From Euphorbia lathyris (Eukaryota; Streptophyta; Magnoliopsida; Malpighiales; Euphorbiaceae): a stretch of DNA of 64,000 nucleotides. The translations under genes and the position numbers were made by a program. The stretch lies in NCBI RefSeq assembly GCF_963576675.1, contig NC_088917.1, forward strand, positions 10,940,001 to 11,004,000, in the 5' to 3' direction. Below are positions 22,615-33,981 of this stretch, piece after piece (position 1 is the first letter of the stretch; each line of letters starts with the position of its first letter). Under the pieces are notes generated by a model. That model ran no database searches, was not told the DNA's origin, and was given only the letters and a program-made list of their open reading frames with translations.

Positions 22615-22928
22615 AGAGGGGGAGGTGGAAGGATTTTTTTTGGTTTTTGATCAGTTTTCTGATTTTTAATTTTAGGTTTTATGAGTTTTTATGATTTTTA
22701 TGTTTAATTATTAATTGCTTAATATTTTTATTTATTATTGAAATTGTAATTAAGGAGGTAGTTAAAATTTATTGTGGAGGGAGTTTGAATTTGAAAAGGT
22801 GGAAGTTGATTGGATGGAAAGGAAGGTGGAGTGTGGAAGTGGAAAAGGTGTATGGGGAAGATGAGTGATGGGAAGTTTGAGGGAAAGGGAGTTGCCATGG
22901 GGAGTTGCAATTCACAACTCCCCGAGGA

Positions 22929-23113
22929 TACGTGGGGCGTGACCTGGGGCGCGTCCCGCGTGTCCTCCCACGTGGCGCTTATTCGAAAAGCTTTTACTCG
23001 CGATGGGTACGCGGGGCGTGACAGAGGAAACGCCCCGCGTAGTGTGTCTTTTATTGAGTAAAATGGGCAGACACACAACTACGCGGGGCGCATGGGGTTG
23101 TACGTCCCGCATA
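22929..23113. repeat. Three inverted motif doublets (B interior, proximal)
   Basis: Pairs begin at 22929, about 23009 and about 23080, all inverted, 21 bp apart. The surrounding 22620-23398 stretch is otherwise noncoding and AT-rich. Confidence 0.85.
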
Positions 23114-23398
23114 GCTCAAAAAATGTTTTGGATTAATATGGGATTTGTTTTTCTTATTTTTATTTATGCAAGAGGATACAAAAGAAAATAAAATGAGGGT
23201 AAAAATAAAATGATAGCTGAAAGGGAAGATGATGAGATGGAGGAAACTAACAATGGCATACGTAAAAATACTAGAAGTATAGACAAACAAAAATAAAAAT
23301 AAGTTGAAAAACGTTTATAATATATATAAACAAGTGGTTCGAGAAACTCAAACCGGTGCTGCGTTTTGAGTCGAAGTAGCTCGACTTTGAACTTCCTC

Positions 23399-23977
23399 CT
23401 AGGTGTATGCTTCCATTCGCGTTAGGAATTCAAATTCTTGAATAAACAACCCGTACCTGCAAAACGGATTGTTTGCTTCAAAAGAATTTGACAAAAACCA
23501 AAAACTATATGTACAGAAATTATCGAAGAGTTTAGTTTGCTCCCTATTTGACTCCTTTGGTAGTTCAAAAGGAGCGAAATGTTCCGAGGTAGAAGGAACC
23601 TCCGACTCTCCTAGCTTTAGATTTATTTCCATGGGTCCGTACACAACCGGCTCATCGATGTCCGTTTCCTAACAACTGAGACGACTTTTATTCTTTGGGG
23701 AATCCTTTTGAGAAAACCCGACTAACTCGAGCTTCCCGTTTTGACAAACCGAACTGGACTCTCGACTTGATTCGTCCGCGGCAGAATCACGAGGAGACTT
23801 CAATTTGGCCCATAGATTTCCTATTTCCTTGAAATATGTCTCAGTGTTAGATAATCCTTCATGAATATCTTTAAGCAAAGAGTTTACCACATCGAGTTGC
23901 GAGGTTGAGTGTGGGCATTCGTCATCCATGTGGTCGTCCCACCGATGACGACTATGAAGCATCATACCCTGAAACAA
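23399..23977 (-). pseudogene. Unrecognised ORF of B (about 190 codons), one stop
   Basis: The first ORF after the primer site starts MFQGMMLHSRHRWDDHMDDE at 23977. A TAG at 23669-23671 interrupts it, and the same frame runs on to a stop at 23399 (end LTRMEAYT). H has the matching ORF (44937-45539), with its own stop elsewhere and a sense codon at B's stop. The ancestor was therefore open throughout. It is acidic, with a mixed charge pattern. I see no zinc knuckle or protease, and it does not resemble gag of G. Product unknown. Confidence 0.6.
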
Positions 23978-24092
23978 ATCATTAGTAACAACATAGAACG
24001 AAATAAATTATTCACAAAAAGAGAAAATAATATTTACAAATGCTTAAACTAACAATAAAACGTTTTTGTCTAATATTGCAAGATATTATAAA

Positions 24093-24110
24093 TCCCCGGC
24101 AACGGCGCCA
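24093..24110 (-). other. Primer-binding site of B (tRNA-Asp type)
   Basis: Sense strand TGGCGCCGTTGCCGGGGA, complementary to the 3' end of plant tRNA-Asp, a primer known for Athila and related elements. It starts a few bases inside the LTR end, and fixes the - strand as sense. Confidence 0.88.
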
Positions 24111-24116
24111 AAAACT

Positions 24117-25883
24117 TGATAGCGCGGGTAAGATCTAGGTAGAGTTTTCTAATGACGACTAAATGTGTATTGCGGTGAATGTGCTATGAATATGGATGTG
24201 ATCTTTATAAATTGCTCTTAACTCTACTAGACGCTACGACTACTTAGGGGCAAGTGTACCCCATCGTATCAAGTAATAATCCGGTTAAGACCGGGTATCG
24301 AATCCACGGGATTTATAACTGCAAGTATTAAACGACTCGGTTTTATACGTTATCTAAGCGGTGAATACTTTGGGGTTGATGTGGAAACCAACTACAAACT
24401 ACTCCTAAACTATTAGTGAGACAAATTTATGTAGCAAATACTCTGCGAGGTGCAATGATGACGATAAGTTATAAATATGACAAACTAAGACTCCGAATAT
24501 ATACGATTAACAATTTACTCTTGCAAAGACGACTACGTGCAGTTCGATCGACCCGTGAAGTACTTAGACTACGTGGTTCCTAGTCAAGGCATGTCTAATG
24601 CTGGGGATCAGAAACTAGGGCCCGTAAGTTCCGTGGTGTGTCAATTCCTACGGTTTCCGGTTTGTCACTTTCGGTAAGGCAACACCTATATAAATCCCTA
24701 AAGATAGCCCGAATGGCGTCGGAAATCGCGTTCCCCTACACAATAGTCAATTACGAGTATCAAAACAAGTAATAAACATCAACACGTATATAGAAACGGA
24801 AATTGCAAATCATAAATTATAAATGTGGAAAACATAAATGAGGAATACAACCAAGCCTAGTACATAGGAAGAGTGCAAGCTAATTAGCAAGCGAAGAGGG
24901 AAGAATCGGCCCTCGGAACTAGCCAACCGGACTCAAGGCCGTCTCTTAGGACTTGGAGGTGGAACTCTCGAGCTTGGTGACGAATGATGGAGCGGAACTT
25001 CGATAGAATGCCGAAATAACCGAACAAGCTCTCGAGGTGGGAGAGTTATATTACATAAACTGAATCTAAAACCAAAACTGTACAACAACTATCTAAAAGA
25101 AGCAAAAAATGTAGTTATGTTCAAGATAAGGTAAGAAGTAAAGTAGAGGTAGAAGGTGTCTAAATGAGTGCTAGTCACTCTTATTTATACATCAAGCTAG
25201 GGGTAGAATTGTAACTTCATAAGGTACAAGTATGGAGCAACATTATTTGGTGTAGAAATCCCATGATACGCCCCGCGTAAGGTGAGGCACGCCCCGCGTA
25301 TATGCCCATTCCGTCAGAAATCTCCTGCATGTGGACCAATTTCGTGTCTTGTTGTCTCAAACACGCCCCGCGTGTTTGAGTCTCTGAAGTTTTATTGCTT
25401 GAATTGGAGCTTTTACGCCGTGCATAGTTGAAGTACGCCCCGCGTAAAAGAGTTGACTCAAAGAGACAGTGCAGTCTGACTTTCAGGATTAGGCCAATCA
25501 TTTCCGACATATGTCATACGCCTCGCGTAAGGTGTCATACGCCCCGCGTATGCTGAGTCAGTTCTACGTGGTGTCTGCGGATAAGGTAATTATTCCTGAC
25601 ACCATGTTTTACGCCCCGCGTATAGGATGATACGCCCCGCGTATTTGAGTAGATTTTCACTCCTTGCTCGTACCTGAAATACAAATCTTGAGAGCCGAGC
25701 TAGCTTGACGTTTTTATTTCCTAAACTAATCAAAAACGAGGGAAATTAGCTAGAAGCACAGACTTTATTCTTATTTCGCTATTTTATTAAAAACACTCTT
25801 TTTTTTGGTAATTAAACTTATTTATTTCTTTTAAAATTAAACCGTAAATCACGCTAAAAGATAGGGGTAAAATACCCCTATCA
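24117..25883 (-). repeat. 5' LTR of element B
   Basis: About 1767 bp; TATA box at 25182-25189 (-). It carries four doublets and a single site where a doublet lost exactly 20 bp (near 25363), compared with 18663-18695 in the other LTR. Confidence 0.92.
25267..25643. repeat. Motif array of the B 5' LTR (four doublets, one single)
   Basis: Same order and spacing as the array at 18568-18964, except that the second pair is collapsed to one site. The array edge is again 77 bp from the TATA box. Confidence 0.88.
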
Positions 25884-25888
25884 GTAGG
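25884..25888. repeat. Right target-site duplication of element B (GTAGG)
   Basis: It matches 17413-17417, and the C pol frame resumes here. Confidence 0.95.
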
Positions 25889-28887
25889 TCAGCTTGATCT
25901 CACCCTTGAGTACATGATCTCTAATGAAGTGATGCCTTATGCTAACATGCTTCATCCTGCTGTGTTGGATTGGATTTTTGGATAGGTCAATAGCGCTTTT
26001 GTTATCGCATTTGACTTCAATTGTTTCTGTTTTGACTCCGTAATCCTCAAGCTGTTGCTTAATCCATAGAATTTGAGCCACACAGCTTCCAGCAGCAATG
26101 TACTCAGCTTCAGTTGTAGATAGGGCAACTGATGACTGTTTCTTGCTGAACCAAGATACTAGACAACTTCCAAGGAAGTGGCATCCTCCCGAAGTACTCT
26201 TACGCTCTAGCTTATCTCGTCCATAGTCAGCATCAGTGTATCCAATGAGTGTGAAGTCATTTGAATTTGGATACAATAAACCTGCATTAACTGAGCTCTA
26301 CGAATATCTAAAAATTCGTTTTACAGCTACAAGGTGAGATTCCCTGGGGTCAGCTTGATATCTAGCGCAATAACATACTGAGTACTGAATATCAGGTCTA
26401 CTAGCAGTAAGATAGAGTAAAGAGCCAATCATACCTCGATATAGCTTACTATCTACTGACTTACCTTTCTCATCCGTGCATAGGACAGTGTCAGTACCCA
26501 TTGGGGTTGATATGGGTTTACAATCTTCCATATCGAACTTTTTGAGCATTTCCTTGGCGTACTTGGACTGACTAATGAAGATGCCGTTCTTACCTTGCTT
26601 GATTTGAAGTCCAAGGAAGAAGTTGAGTTCGCCCATCATAGACATTTCGAACTCAGTTTGCATCTGTTTACTAAATTCTTTGCACATAGACTCGTCAGTA
26701 GCACCAAAGATTATATCATCTACGTAAATTTGTGCTAGCAATGTATTTTTACCCTTTTTCTTAATGAACAAGGTTGTGTCAGCTTTGCCTCTGACATAGT
26801 TCCTGGTCAACAGGAAGTTGGTCAACCTCTCATACCAAGCACGTGGTTCTTGCTTTAGGCCATACAGGGCCTTCTTGAGTTTATAAACGTGGTTTGGAAA
26901 TTTTGGATCTTCAAACCCTGGAGGCTGACTAACATATACCTCTTCGTTTATAAAGACATTAAGAAAAGCACTTTTAACATCCATTTGATATAGTTTAAAG
27001 TTCATGTAGCTAGCATATGCACACAATATACGTATAGCCTCTAACCTGGCAACAGAAGCAAAGGTTTCACCATAGTCAATGCCCTCTTGCTGACTATAGC
27101 CTTGGGCTACAAGTCGGGCTTTGTTTCTGACCACGTTGCCTTGCTCATCTAGTTTATTTCTAAAGACCCACTTGGTTCCTATGGTCTTTTGATTTCTAGG
27201 TTTTGGTACTAAATCCCATACCTCATTTCTTATGAATTGATCAAGCTCTTCTTGCATAGCATTGATCCAATATTCATCATGCTCAGCATCAGCGAAGTTC
27301 TTTGGCTTATTTACTGAGACGAATGCAACATTCCCGAGATACTTTCTAAGCTGATCTCTTGTCATCAGCTTGTTGTCTGCGACATCAAGAATGGACTTCT
27401 CTGAATGTCCTCTTGGGATTTTTATTTCTTTAGGTAATGTTGAGTTGTCTGGAATAGGTGTTTCTACAACATCTGCAGAAATAGATTGGTCAGCAAAGGT
27501 AATTTCGGGTTCGTGTTTACCTTTGGTCAGACCTTGTACTGATGACTCAGTAGCTCCTGTTTGGTCAGCGGAAGCTGAGCTCGGTTCATCTTCGGCGGAC
27601 TGAGTTGTCTTTCCTGCAGGGTCAGCTTCATCGAACTCTATATGGACAGACTCTTCAACAACTTGAGTTCGTTTATTATACACTCTATATGCTTTACTGT
27701 TAGTTGAGTACCCTAAAAAGATCGCTTTGTCAGCTTTAGCATCAAATTTTGCAAGGTTATCTTTTGTATTGAGTATAAAACATTTACACCCAAAAGCACG
27801 AAAGTAGCCAATGTTGGGTTTTCGTCCTTTCCAAAGTTCATAAGGGGGTTTCTTGAGTATAGGTCTAACTAAAGCCCTGTTGAGTATGTAGCATGTTGTG
27901 TGGACAGCTTCACCCCAGAAATACTTTAGAAGCCTATTTTCGCTCAGCATTGTTCTAGCAATTTCGACAATTGTTCTGTTCTTCCTTTCAGCCACCCCAT
28001 TTTGTTGAGGCGTTCTAGGAGCAGAGAAGTTGTGGTCAATACCACTGGTTTCACAGAATTCGTCAAACTGTTGGTTTTTTAATTCTCCACCATTGTCGCT
28101 TCTAATATGAGCTACTTTTAGGTCTTTGTCATTTTCAAGCTTTTTAATCAATGTGGTGAACATCTCAAATGTTTCATCCTTGCTACTCAGCAAGATGATC
28201 CAAGTATACCGAGAGAAATCATCTACAATGACTAAGGAGAATTTCTTACCGCCCAAGCTGAGTGGCTGGACAGGTCCGAAAAGGTCCAGGTGTAGTAATT
28301 CCAATGGTCTTTTGGTTGAGACAGTGTTTTTACTTTGAAAAGACTTTTTTCGTTTGTTTACCTAGTTGACAAGCATTACATAATTGATCTTTTTCAAATT
28401 TCAATTTGGGCAATCCCTCAACTAGTTGCTTTCTAGCTAATTTGGCTAGGAGGTCCATGCTTACATGACCAAGTCTCCTATGCCATAGCCAGGAGTTATC
28501 CTCTTTAGACACTAAGCATATATTTTTTGAAAACTATTTTTCTAAACTCAACATATATACATTGTCAACACGAGGGGCAGTTAAAATCAAGTTATTTGTT
28601 TTTCCCTCGAGTATCCGACACTACGTAGCATCAAATATAACCTGTCTACCGCTATCACAAAGCTGAGCTACGCTCAATAGGTTATATTTGAGACCCTTAA
28701 CTAAGGAGACTGACTCAATGGTGGGGTTACCTCCGATAGTACCTGATCCTACTATCTTACCCTTCTTATTGTCTCCAAAGCTTACGTTTCCACCTTGTTT
28801 AAGCTCGAGTGTGATGAATTGAGTTTCATCACCAGTCATATGCCTCGAGCATGCGCTGTCAATATACCATAGTTTCGATTTTTCCAT
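25889..28887 (-). pseudogene. Element C pol: protease, integrase, RT, RNase H
   Basis: The start MEKSKLWYIDSACSRHMTG lies at 28887. The protease has DSAC in place of the common DSGA/DSGC. A stop at 28621 and another near 28535 precede the GAG-pre-integrase part ([24 protein letters not shown]). After a frameshift near 28330, 28304-26298 carries integrase ([27 protein letters not shown]) and RT ([21 protein letters not shown]). An in-frame stop at 26298 interrupts before RNase H (26276-25889; [22 protein letters not shown]). The final tail is at 17412-17308, beyond element B. KQEPRAWY has Glu where A' has Ala. Confidence 0.9.
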
Positions 28888-28932
28888 TCATCTCAGGCTC
28901 ACCTGCATTTTAGATCATTCATCTTTAGGTAC

Positions 28933-30702
28933 CTAATTCTTTTTGGGTCCTCGTGGATTAGCATATACAGGTGCAAAGTCATGTTTTAACTTGTGACGGC
29001 ATACTTTTATTGTGTGGCTAGCTTTACCACAGAAGTCACAGAATGTTACCCTCTTGGGGTGACTTTGTTTTTGGTCAGCACCATTGTGCTGAGCATGCCA
29101 ACATATCTTAGTGGTATGCCCTTTCTTTCTGCAGAAGTCACATTGGACAATCCGCTTGTTATACCAACACACATCTCTTGTGTGTCCCCTTTTCCCACAA
29201 CAGTCACATTGAGTGAACTGTCTATGCTGACTAGTACCCAAGTACTCAGCATGGGATTTATTTTTGTTTGAGCCTTTAGTTTGGCTCTGTAGGTATGTGA
29301 CATCCTTTTTCAGTTTCTTTGAATCTGACTGGACTTCCGAGACAAACTTATGCATAATTTCCATGTTACTATGCAATGTTGAGTTGTCTTGGAGAAGATA
29401 TCGAAGGTCACTGAGCTTGACCTCTTCAATCTCGTCACACCGCCTACTGAGTGCTTTTATTTTCTTATTACACTTTTTAGTCAGTGTATATAAGTCACTC
29501 ATGGTGTTAATCATTTCATTTCTAAGCAAGTGTAAGGATGTTACCTCATTTGAGTATTCCTGCTGTTCAGATTCTTCAGAGAGGTCAGCTTGCTCAGATC
29601 GAGTGTGGTCAGCAGCGTCATCGGCCATGAAGCATATGTTTGCTGACTCGGTGGCATCAGCTTCAGATGATGTTGAGTCGTCGCTGTCACTCCATGTGGC
29701 CACCATAGCCTTTTTGCTTCCCTTCTTGTCTTTCTTTAGATTAGGGCAGCTTGACTTAATGTGCCCAGTTTGATGGCACTCGAAGCATGTGACAGACTTG
29801 GAGCTGTCCTTTTTGTATTTGTCATTGGACTCAGCTTTGTACCTGTCGCCTCTTCTGAATGGCCTCTTGCTGTTCTTTTCATTCTTTCTGAACAGCTTCT
29901 TCATCTTCCTTGTGAACATAGCCATTTCCTCACCATTAGATGAGTCAGCTTCGGTTGAGTCAGCTTTCATGACAAGTGATTTTTGTTTCTTGTCTTCTGA
30001 CTTTTCTTTTGCTTGAAAATTTTTCATAGAGATCTCATGAGTCAGCAGAGATCCGATCAGCTCGTCATATTTATATGTGGTCAAGTCTTGAGCCTCCTCC
30101 ACAGTAGTTTTCTTAGCTTGCCAACTCTTTGGTAAGCTTCTCAGGATTTTCTTCACTTGCTCTTCTTCAGTGAAGTTCTTGCCGAGCCTCTTTAGCTCAT
30201 TTATAATGTTGGTGAATCTAGCGTTCTTTTTGGAGATGTCCTCATTGTCGTTCATCTCGAACAGCTCGTATAATCTCATATGTTGGTTCACCTTTGATTC
30301 CTTGACCTTACTTGTTCCTTCGTAGGTTACTTCAAACTTTTTCCAAATCTCCTGTGCTGACTCGCAACTTGAAATCTTATTGTATTCTGCAGCATCTAAC
30401 GCACAGTGAAGCATATTGATAGCCGAAGCATTGTTTTGTAATTTTTTAAGGTCATCTTCTGACCACTCGGTTTCACTCTTAAGAACTTTCTCATTGTTAA
30501 CAGTTTTGTAAGGCACATATGGGCCTTGAACTATTGCAAGCCATGCACTCATGTTTGTGGCTTGAATAAAGTTCTTCATCCTATTCTTCCAGAACGTATA
30601 ATTAGATCCAAAGAATAGGGGAGGCCAACTAATTGATAATCCTTCAGGGAGTATCTGTGTTGTTTGGTTCCCTGGAAGGAAATGAGTGCTGTTCTCAGCC
30701 AT
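28933..30702 (-). pseudogene. Element C gag with four zinc knuckles
   Basis: MAENSTHFLPGNQTT begins a 589-codon frame. The N-terminal half is a copia gag core (FGSNYTFWKNRMKNF, LHCALDAAEYNKI, VKKILRSLPKSWQ). The C-terminal half has four CCHC knuckles: CFECHQTGHIKSSC, CDCCGKRGHTRDVC, CDFCRKKGHTTKIC and CDFCGKASHTIKVC. Several gag knuckles bind element RNA during packaging. The frame stops at PKKN, where A' reads Trp and runs six codons further. That looks like a TGG-to-TAG change close to the natural end, so gag may have been nearly functional. Confidence 0.88.
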
Positions 30703-30752
30703 TTATCGGGATCAGCTCAAGATAGTTATATCTTTGAGTAGTGAGCTAATAG

Positions 30753-30764
30753 GCTCTGATACCA
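30753..30764 (-). other. Primer-binding site of C (initiator Met)
   Basis: TGGTATCAGAGC on the - strand, two bases inside the LTR end, complementary to the 3' end of plant initiator tRNA-Met, the usual copia primer. Confidence 0.9.
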
Positions 30765-30766
30765 CT

Positions 30767-31058
30767 TGTTGGTCCCATGTGATTAGTTCCAAAGGGGGGG
30801 GGGGGGGTAGGAACTAATATAACTTTTTCAAATTTAATTAAGCTGACTTAATATATTTTCTTAAGTTAGTTAACTCAGCTTTGGTCAGCACGGCCGATTA
30901 TAGTGTAAGACAGCTTTAGTCAGATGTTGACTAGAACTATTTTACGTATGAGTTGGGAATTGACACTATTGTGGTCAGCTTCCAACTCAGCACTCTTATT
31001 TACTCAGTGTCAGTTTAAACAATTTATATGCTGAGTAAATATGACAAGCAACACATAC

Positions 31059-31092
<34 letters not shown>

Positions 31093-32268
31093 AGAGAGAG
31101 AGTTAGAGATTACTCAGTACGACTTATCCTGGTTCGACCTCTCCGCCTATGTCCAGTCCCCATAGTCCCTCCGGGCTTTTTAAATCCAATACTGAAAGGT
31201 AGAGCACAACCCGTGTACAAGGCAGTTGAATATGCAAGAGTACCTTCCTCTATTCGTCTACTCAACTCCTACTAAGTGCTATAACCAAACACCTAGATTT
31301 CTCTACCACTAAGCACTCAACACCGAGTACTCAGCACAACACCCTCAATTTTACAATTGATACAAATTGTTCTTTTCGAATGAAGAACACTTTAGATGAT
31401 TACAGAAAATCAATCTAGCTTTTACATATGAATAGAAATTTGGTGTAAGATCTCTTTTGGCTTTTGTGTGCCTTGTATGTATACTCTTTTTGTTCTTGTT
31501 GTGATCGGCTAATGATCCAAGAATGATCACGTCCTTATATAGTTGAGGTCTGAAGCGGAAATGGTTTGAACTTTGGATTTGTCTGTTGATCCAAACGGCT
31601 CCTTTTTGAGACAAGTTCTGGTCAGCTTCAGTTTTGTAGGCCAATCCTGTCGTCTGAATTTTGCAGGCGTCAAGTTTGTCTTCTTCTTGCAGGTTTCGTC
31701 TTCTTGTGCCAGTTCGTCTTTTAGCTAACGAACAGTTGAGCCATGCATCTTGAAATTGGCTTTTGCATAATTCCAAGGTTTCTATTATTGGTGCAGATAG
31801 TTGTCGGGGCTTGTCTTTTAGCAAACGGATCATTCATGCTGTCCTGAAGATCACTCAGCTTGTCTTTGATAGCCGTTGTTTGTGATTGTTTGCTAATACA
31901 TATACTGAGTTCTCTTTTACTGAGCTTCCATGGTCAGCTTCGTTCTGCAAGACATAGTTCTCAAGAAGACTTTTCTACCTTTGATACTGAGTTTCGTTCT
32001 ACTCAGCTTCTTGATCTTTAAGCTTCTGTTCTGAAGATAACTTATCTTCTTTCATGCTGGGTTCCACTCTACTCAGCTTGTGTTGTGGTCTTATGCTGAC
32101 TTCGTCCAGTCTTACTTTTTATTTCTATTTGTATTTATATTTATATTCAACATTGAACAAGCATATTAGTACAATTAAATCAAAACACTTAAATTTAATT
32201 GTCCCTTAATCATGGATTAACTTAAATAATTTTGTCAAATCAAAATCATGTGGAAAGGTGTTTCAACA
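30767..32268 (-). repeat. 5' LTR of element C
   Basis: It runs TGTTGAAACACC (sense, at 32268) to GGGACCAACA-like end at 30767, about 1502 bp. A TATA box (CTATATAAGG) lies at 31533-31542. An (AT)n plus (GA)n microsatellite lies near 31059-31105, and a G-run near 30797 may be of uncertain length. I see no gene. Confidence 0.85.
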
Positions 32269-33811
32269 GCTTGAACAAAAGGTAACTTATGAGCTTTACT
32301 TAAGCAACAATCCTCACAAAGAGAAGGATTTTTATCATTGGAAAATAGTAAATCATTCAAAGACATTAACATTCTAACTACGGGATAAACAACATGTCCT
32401 AAGCGTGCATACCATATTGAGAGAGTTGCAACATTTATTTGAGTTGGAGATGCAGACGACATAGATAGGTAGTAGAGTCCATCCTTACTCTGCCCCTTGA
32501 GGTGTGTTGCTTCGTTACCAAATCCTTCATAAAAAAAATCAGAAAAGAATTCAACAAATATACAGTTAGAAGTTGTTAACAGAAATAAGATTCTGAATAG
32601 TTGAATGAATAAACAAAACATCCCTAAAATTGAGATGCTTACCATTAAGATGACGTGAAAAATACCCAATAGAGTGAATAGGGAGTTTAAAACCATTACC
32701 AAGAGTTACTTGTTCTGGGCCCTGATATTCAGAGTGAAGACGAAGATTTTCCAAATCTGAAGTCAATTGATGCGTAGCTCTTGTGTCCATAACCCATTGA
32801 CCGATATTTTGAGAAGTAGAGGCAAGGTGAGAAGCTAGGCGAGGTGCCATCTGAGTTTGGTTAAAAATAGGCAAAGAGCAATTTTTGCCTATATGTCCTT
32901 TCCCTTTATAGTTGTAGCAAGTAAGAGTTGTCATATCATAGCTTGTTGTTTCAGAATTGTGATTCCAATCACTAGGAGGTGAAGGCCTAGGTTGTTGTGG
33001 AATAGTAAAATATCCTAAATGACATCCTCTTCCACGACCCTAAGACAGACCAACAGTTCCCCTAGTTGTATAGTTAGCTGTCGGGGAAACAATATGTGTT
33101 TCATTTATTGCCAGAATCCCGAGCTAATTGCATCTCCTCACTCAAAAGCAATCCAAATAGATTATTAAAGGTTACAGATGTCAGTTGAGCCTCTAAAGCT
33201 CAAACAAAGGGGCGATAAGACAAGTCAAGTGCAACCAATACACAATCAACAAACTCATCTTAAGCCATGGGGTGTTCAAGGGTAGCCAATTGATCAAATA
33301 ATGCTTTAGCTCTTTACATATAAACATTAATTGTTTCAGAATCATGTTTGAGGGTGAGTAATTATTGACGAATATTTTGTATCTGAGGATGAGAACCTTG
33401 AGCGAAAGCAGCAAGAATCTTTATCCAGATATCACTGTCAATTTTGGAACCAATAAGCTGAGGAAGCATATTGTCAGAGATAGATGAGTACAGCCAGGAC
33501 ATAATTTGTTTGTCTAATTTCTTCTATGGACCATATGCAGTATCATCAGTAGTAGGAGGAGTAGTGCCATCAATATGGTCGGACTATTGATAGCCCTCCA
33601 ACATGAGTTCAACTCGTGTTCGCCAGATCATAAAGTTTATTACTGTAAGTTTGGACGAGATGTTGTGAGACAGGCCAAAAACATGTGATGAAGTGAATGG
33701 GTTGTTATTCAACCCATAAGGCATGTTAGAGTTGGAGGAATTCGTGGAAGAAGAATTCGAACTGGGGGAGGAAGAGTCAGATGTAGTTATAGTGGTCATG
33801 GTGGTTTGCAT
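32269..33811 (-). pseudogene. Element D gag-pol remnant
   Basis: Gag starts near 33811 (MQTTMTTITTSDSSS) with ISSKLTVINFMIWRTRVELML, the copia gag signature. It breaks up through several stops and shifts. A damaged zinc knuckle (CYNYKGKGHIGKNC, second Cys changed), a protease site VMDTRATHQLTSD and a GAG-pre-integrase part (IWYARLGHVVYP, CEDCCLSKAHKLPF) follow. The sequence is then cut by the LTR of C at 32268. Confidence 0.75.
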
Positions 33812-33860
33812 AGGGAAGAAAAAGAAGCAACACAAATATTTTGGTGTTTAAACCCTAATT

Positions 33861-33873
33861 GGCTCTGATACCA
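33861..33873 (-). other. Primer-binding site of D (initiator Met)
   Basis: TGGTATCAGAGCC on the - strand, next to the remaining LTR piece. Confidence 0.8.
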
Positions 33874-33981
33874 TATAAATAGTGAGGCTTAGTTATCTTT
33901 CAATATATTTCACAAGTAATATTCACAGGTATATATACACAACAAACCGAGAACCCTAGGCAATGTCTCATAAGTTGTATA

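Larger units (their letters stand above)
17418..25883 (-). mobile_element. Element B: non-autonomous Athila-like LTR element
   Basis: It is 8.47 kb with 1.77-1.79 kb LTRs. In sense (-) orientation LTRs run TGATAGGGG to CGCTATCA, followed by the Asp-tRNA primer site, with CCGAGGAGGTT as polypurine tract before the 3' LTR. The 4.9-kb interior has no protease, RT or integrase. It carries the remains of two unrelated ORFs and ten inverted doublets of the TACGC-SSS-GCGTA motif. LTR ends, leader and 3' region match G, which does encode gag-pol, so B was probably moved by proteins from G-type copies. The LTRs differ at about 28 sites by eye (about 1.6%). Confidence 0.9.
4186..32268 (-). mobile_element. 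Element C: Sirevirus-like Ty1/copia retrotransposon, interrupted
   Basis: Reading leftward from 32268 the order is 5' LTR, iMet primer site, gag, pol, spacer with TATA box and accessory ORF. Element B interrupts pol at 17418-25883 and element E interrupts the 3' spacer at 7215-17279. A abuts it at 4185/4186, so its 3' LTR is not visible. Removing B and E with one copy of each target duplication joins the C reading frame and spacer cleanly. C lies within the integrase region of element D. Several stops and frameshifts show it is dead. Confidence 0.88.

Noticed and set aside
30795..30810. Long G-run near the C 5' LTR end (also near 9507)
   Set aside because: Homopolymers of uncertain length; the C run is in noncoding LTR and the E frame is intact, so no claim is made.
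31059..31105. (AT)n(GA)n tract as a promoter element
   Set aside because: Simple microsatellite; the C LTR has a better TATA box at 31533-31542.
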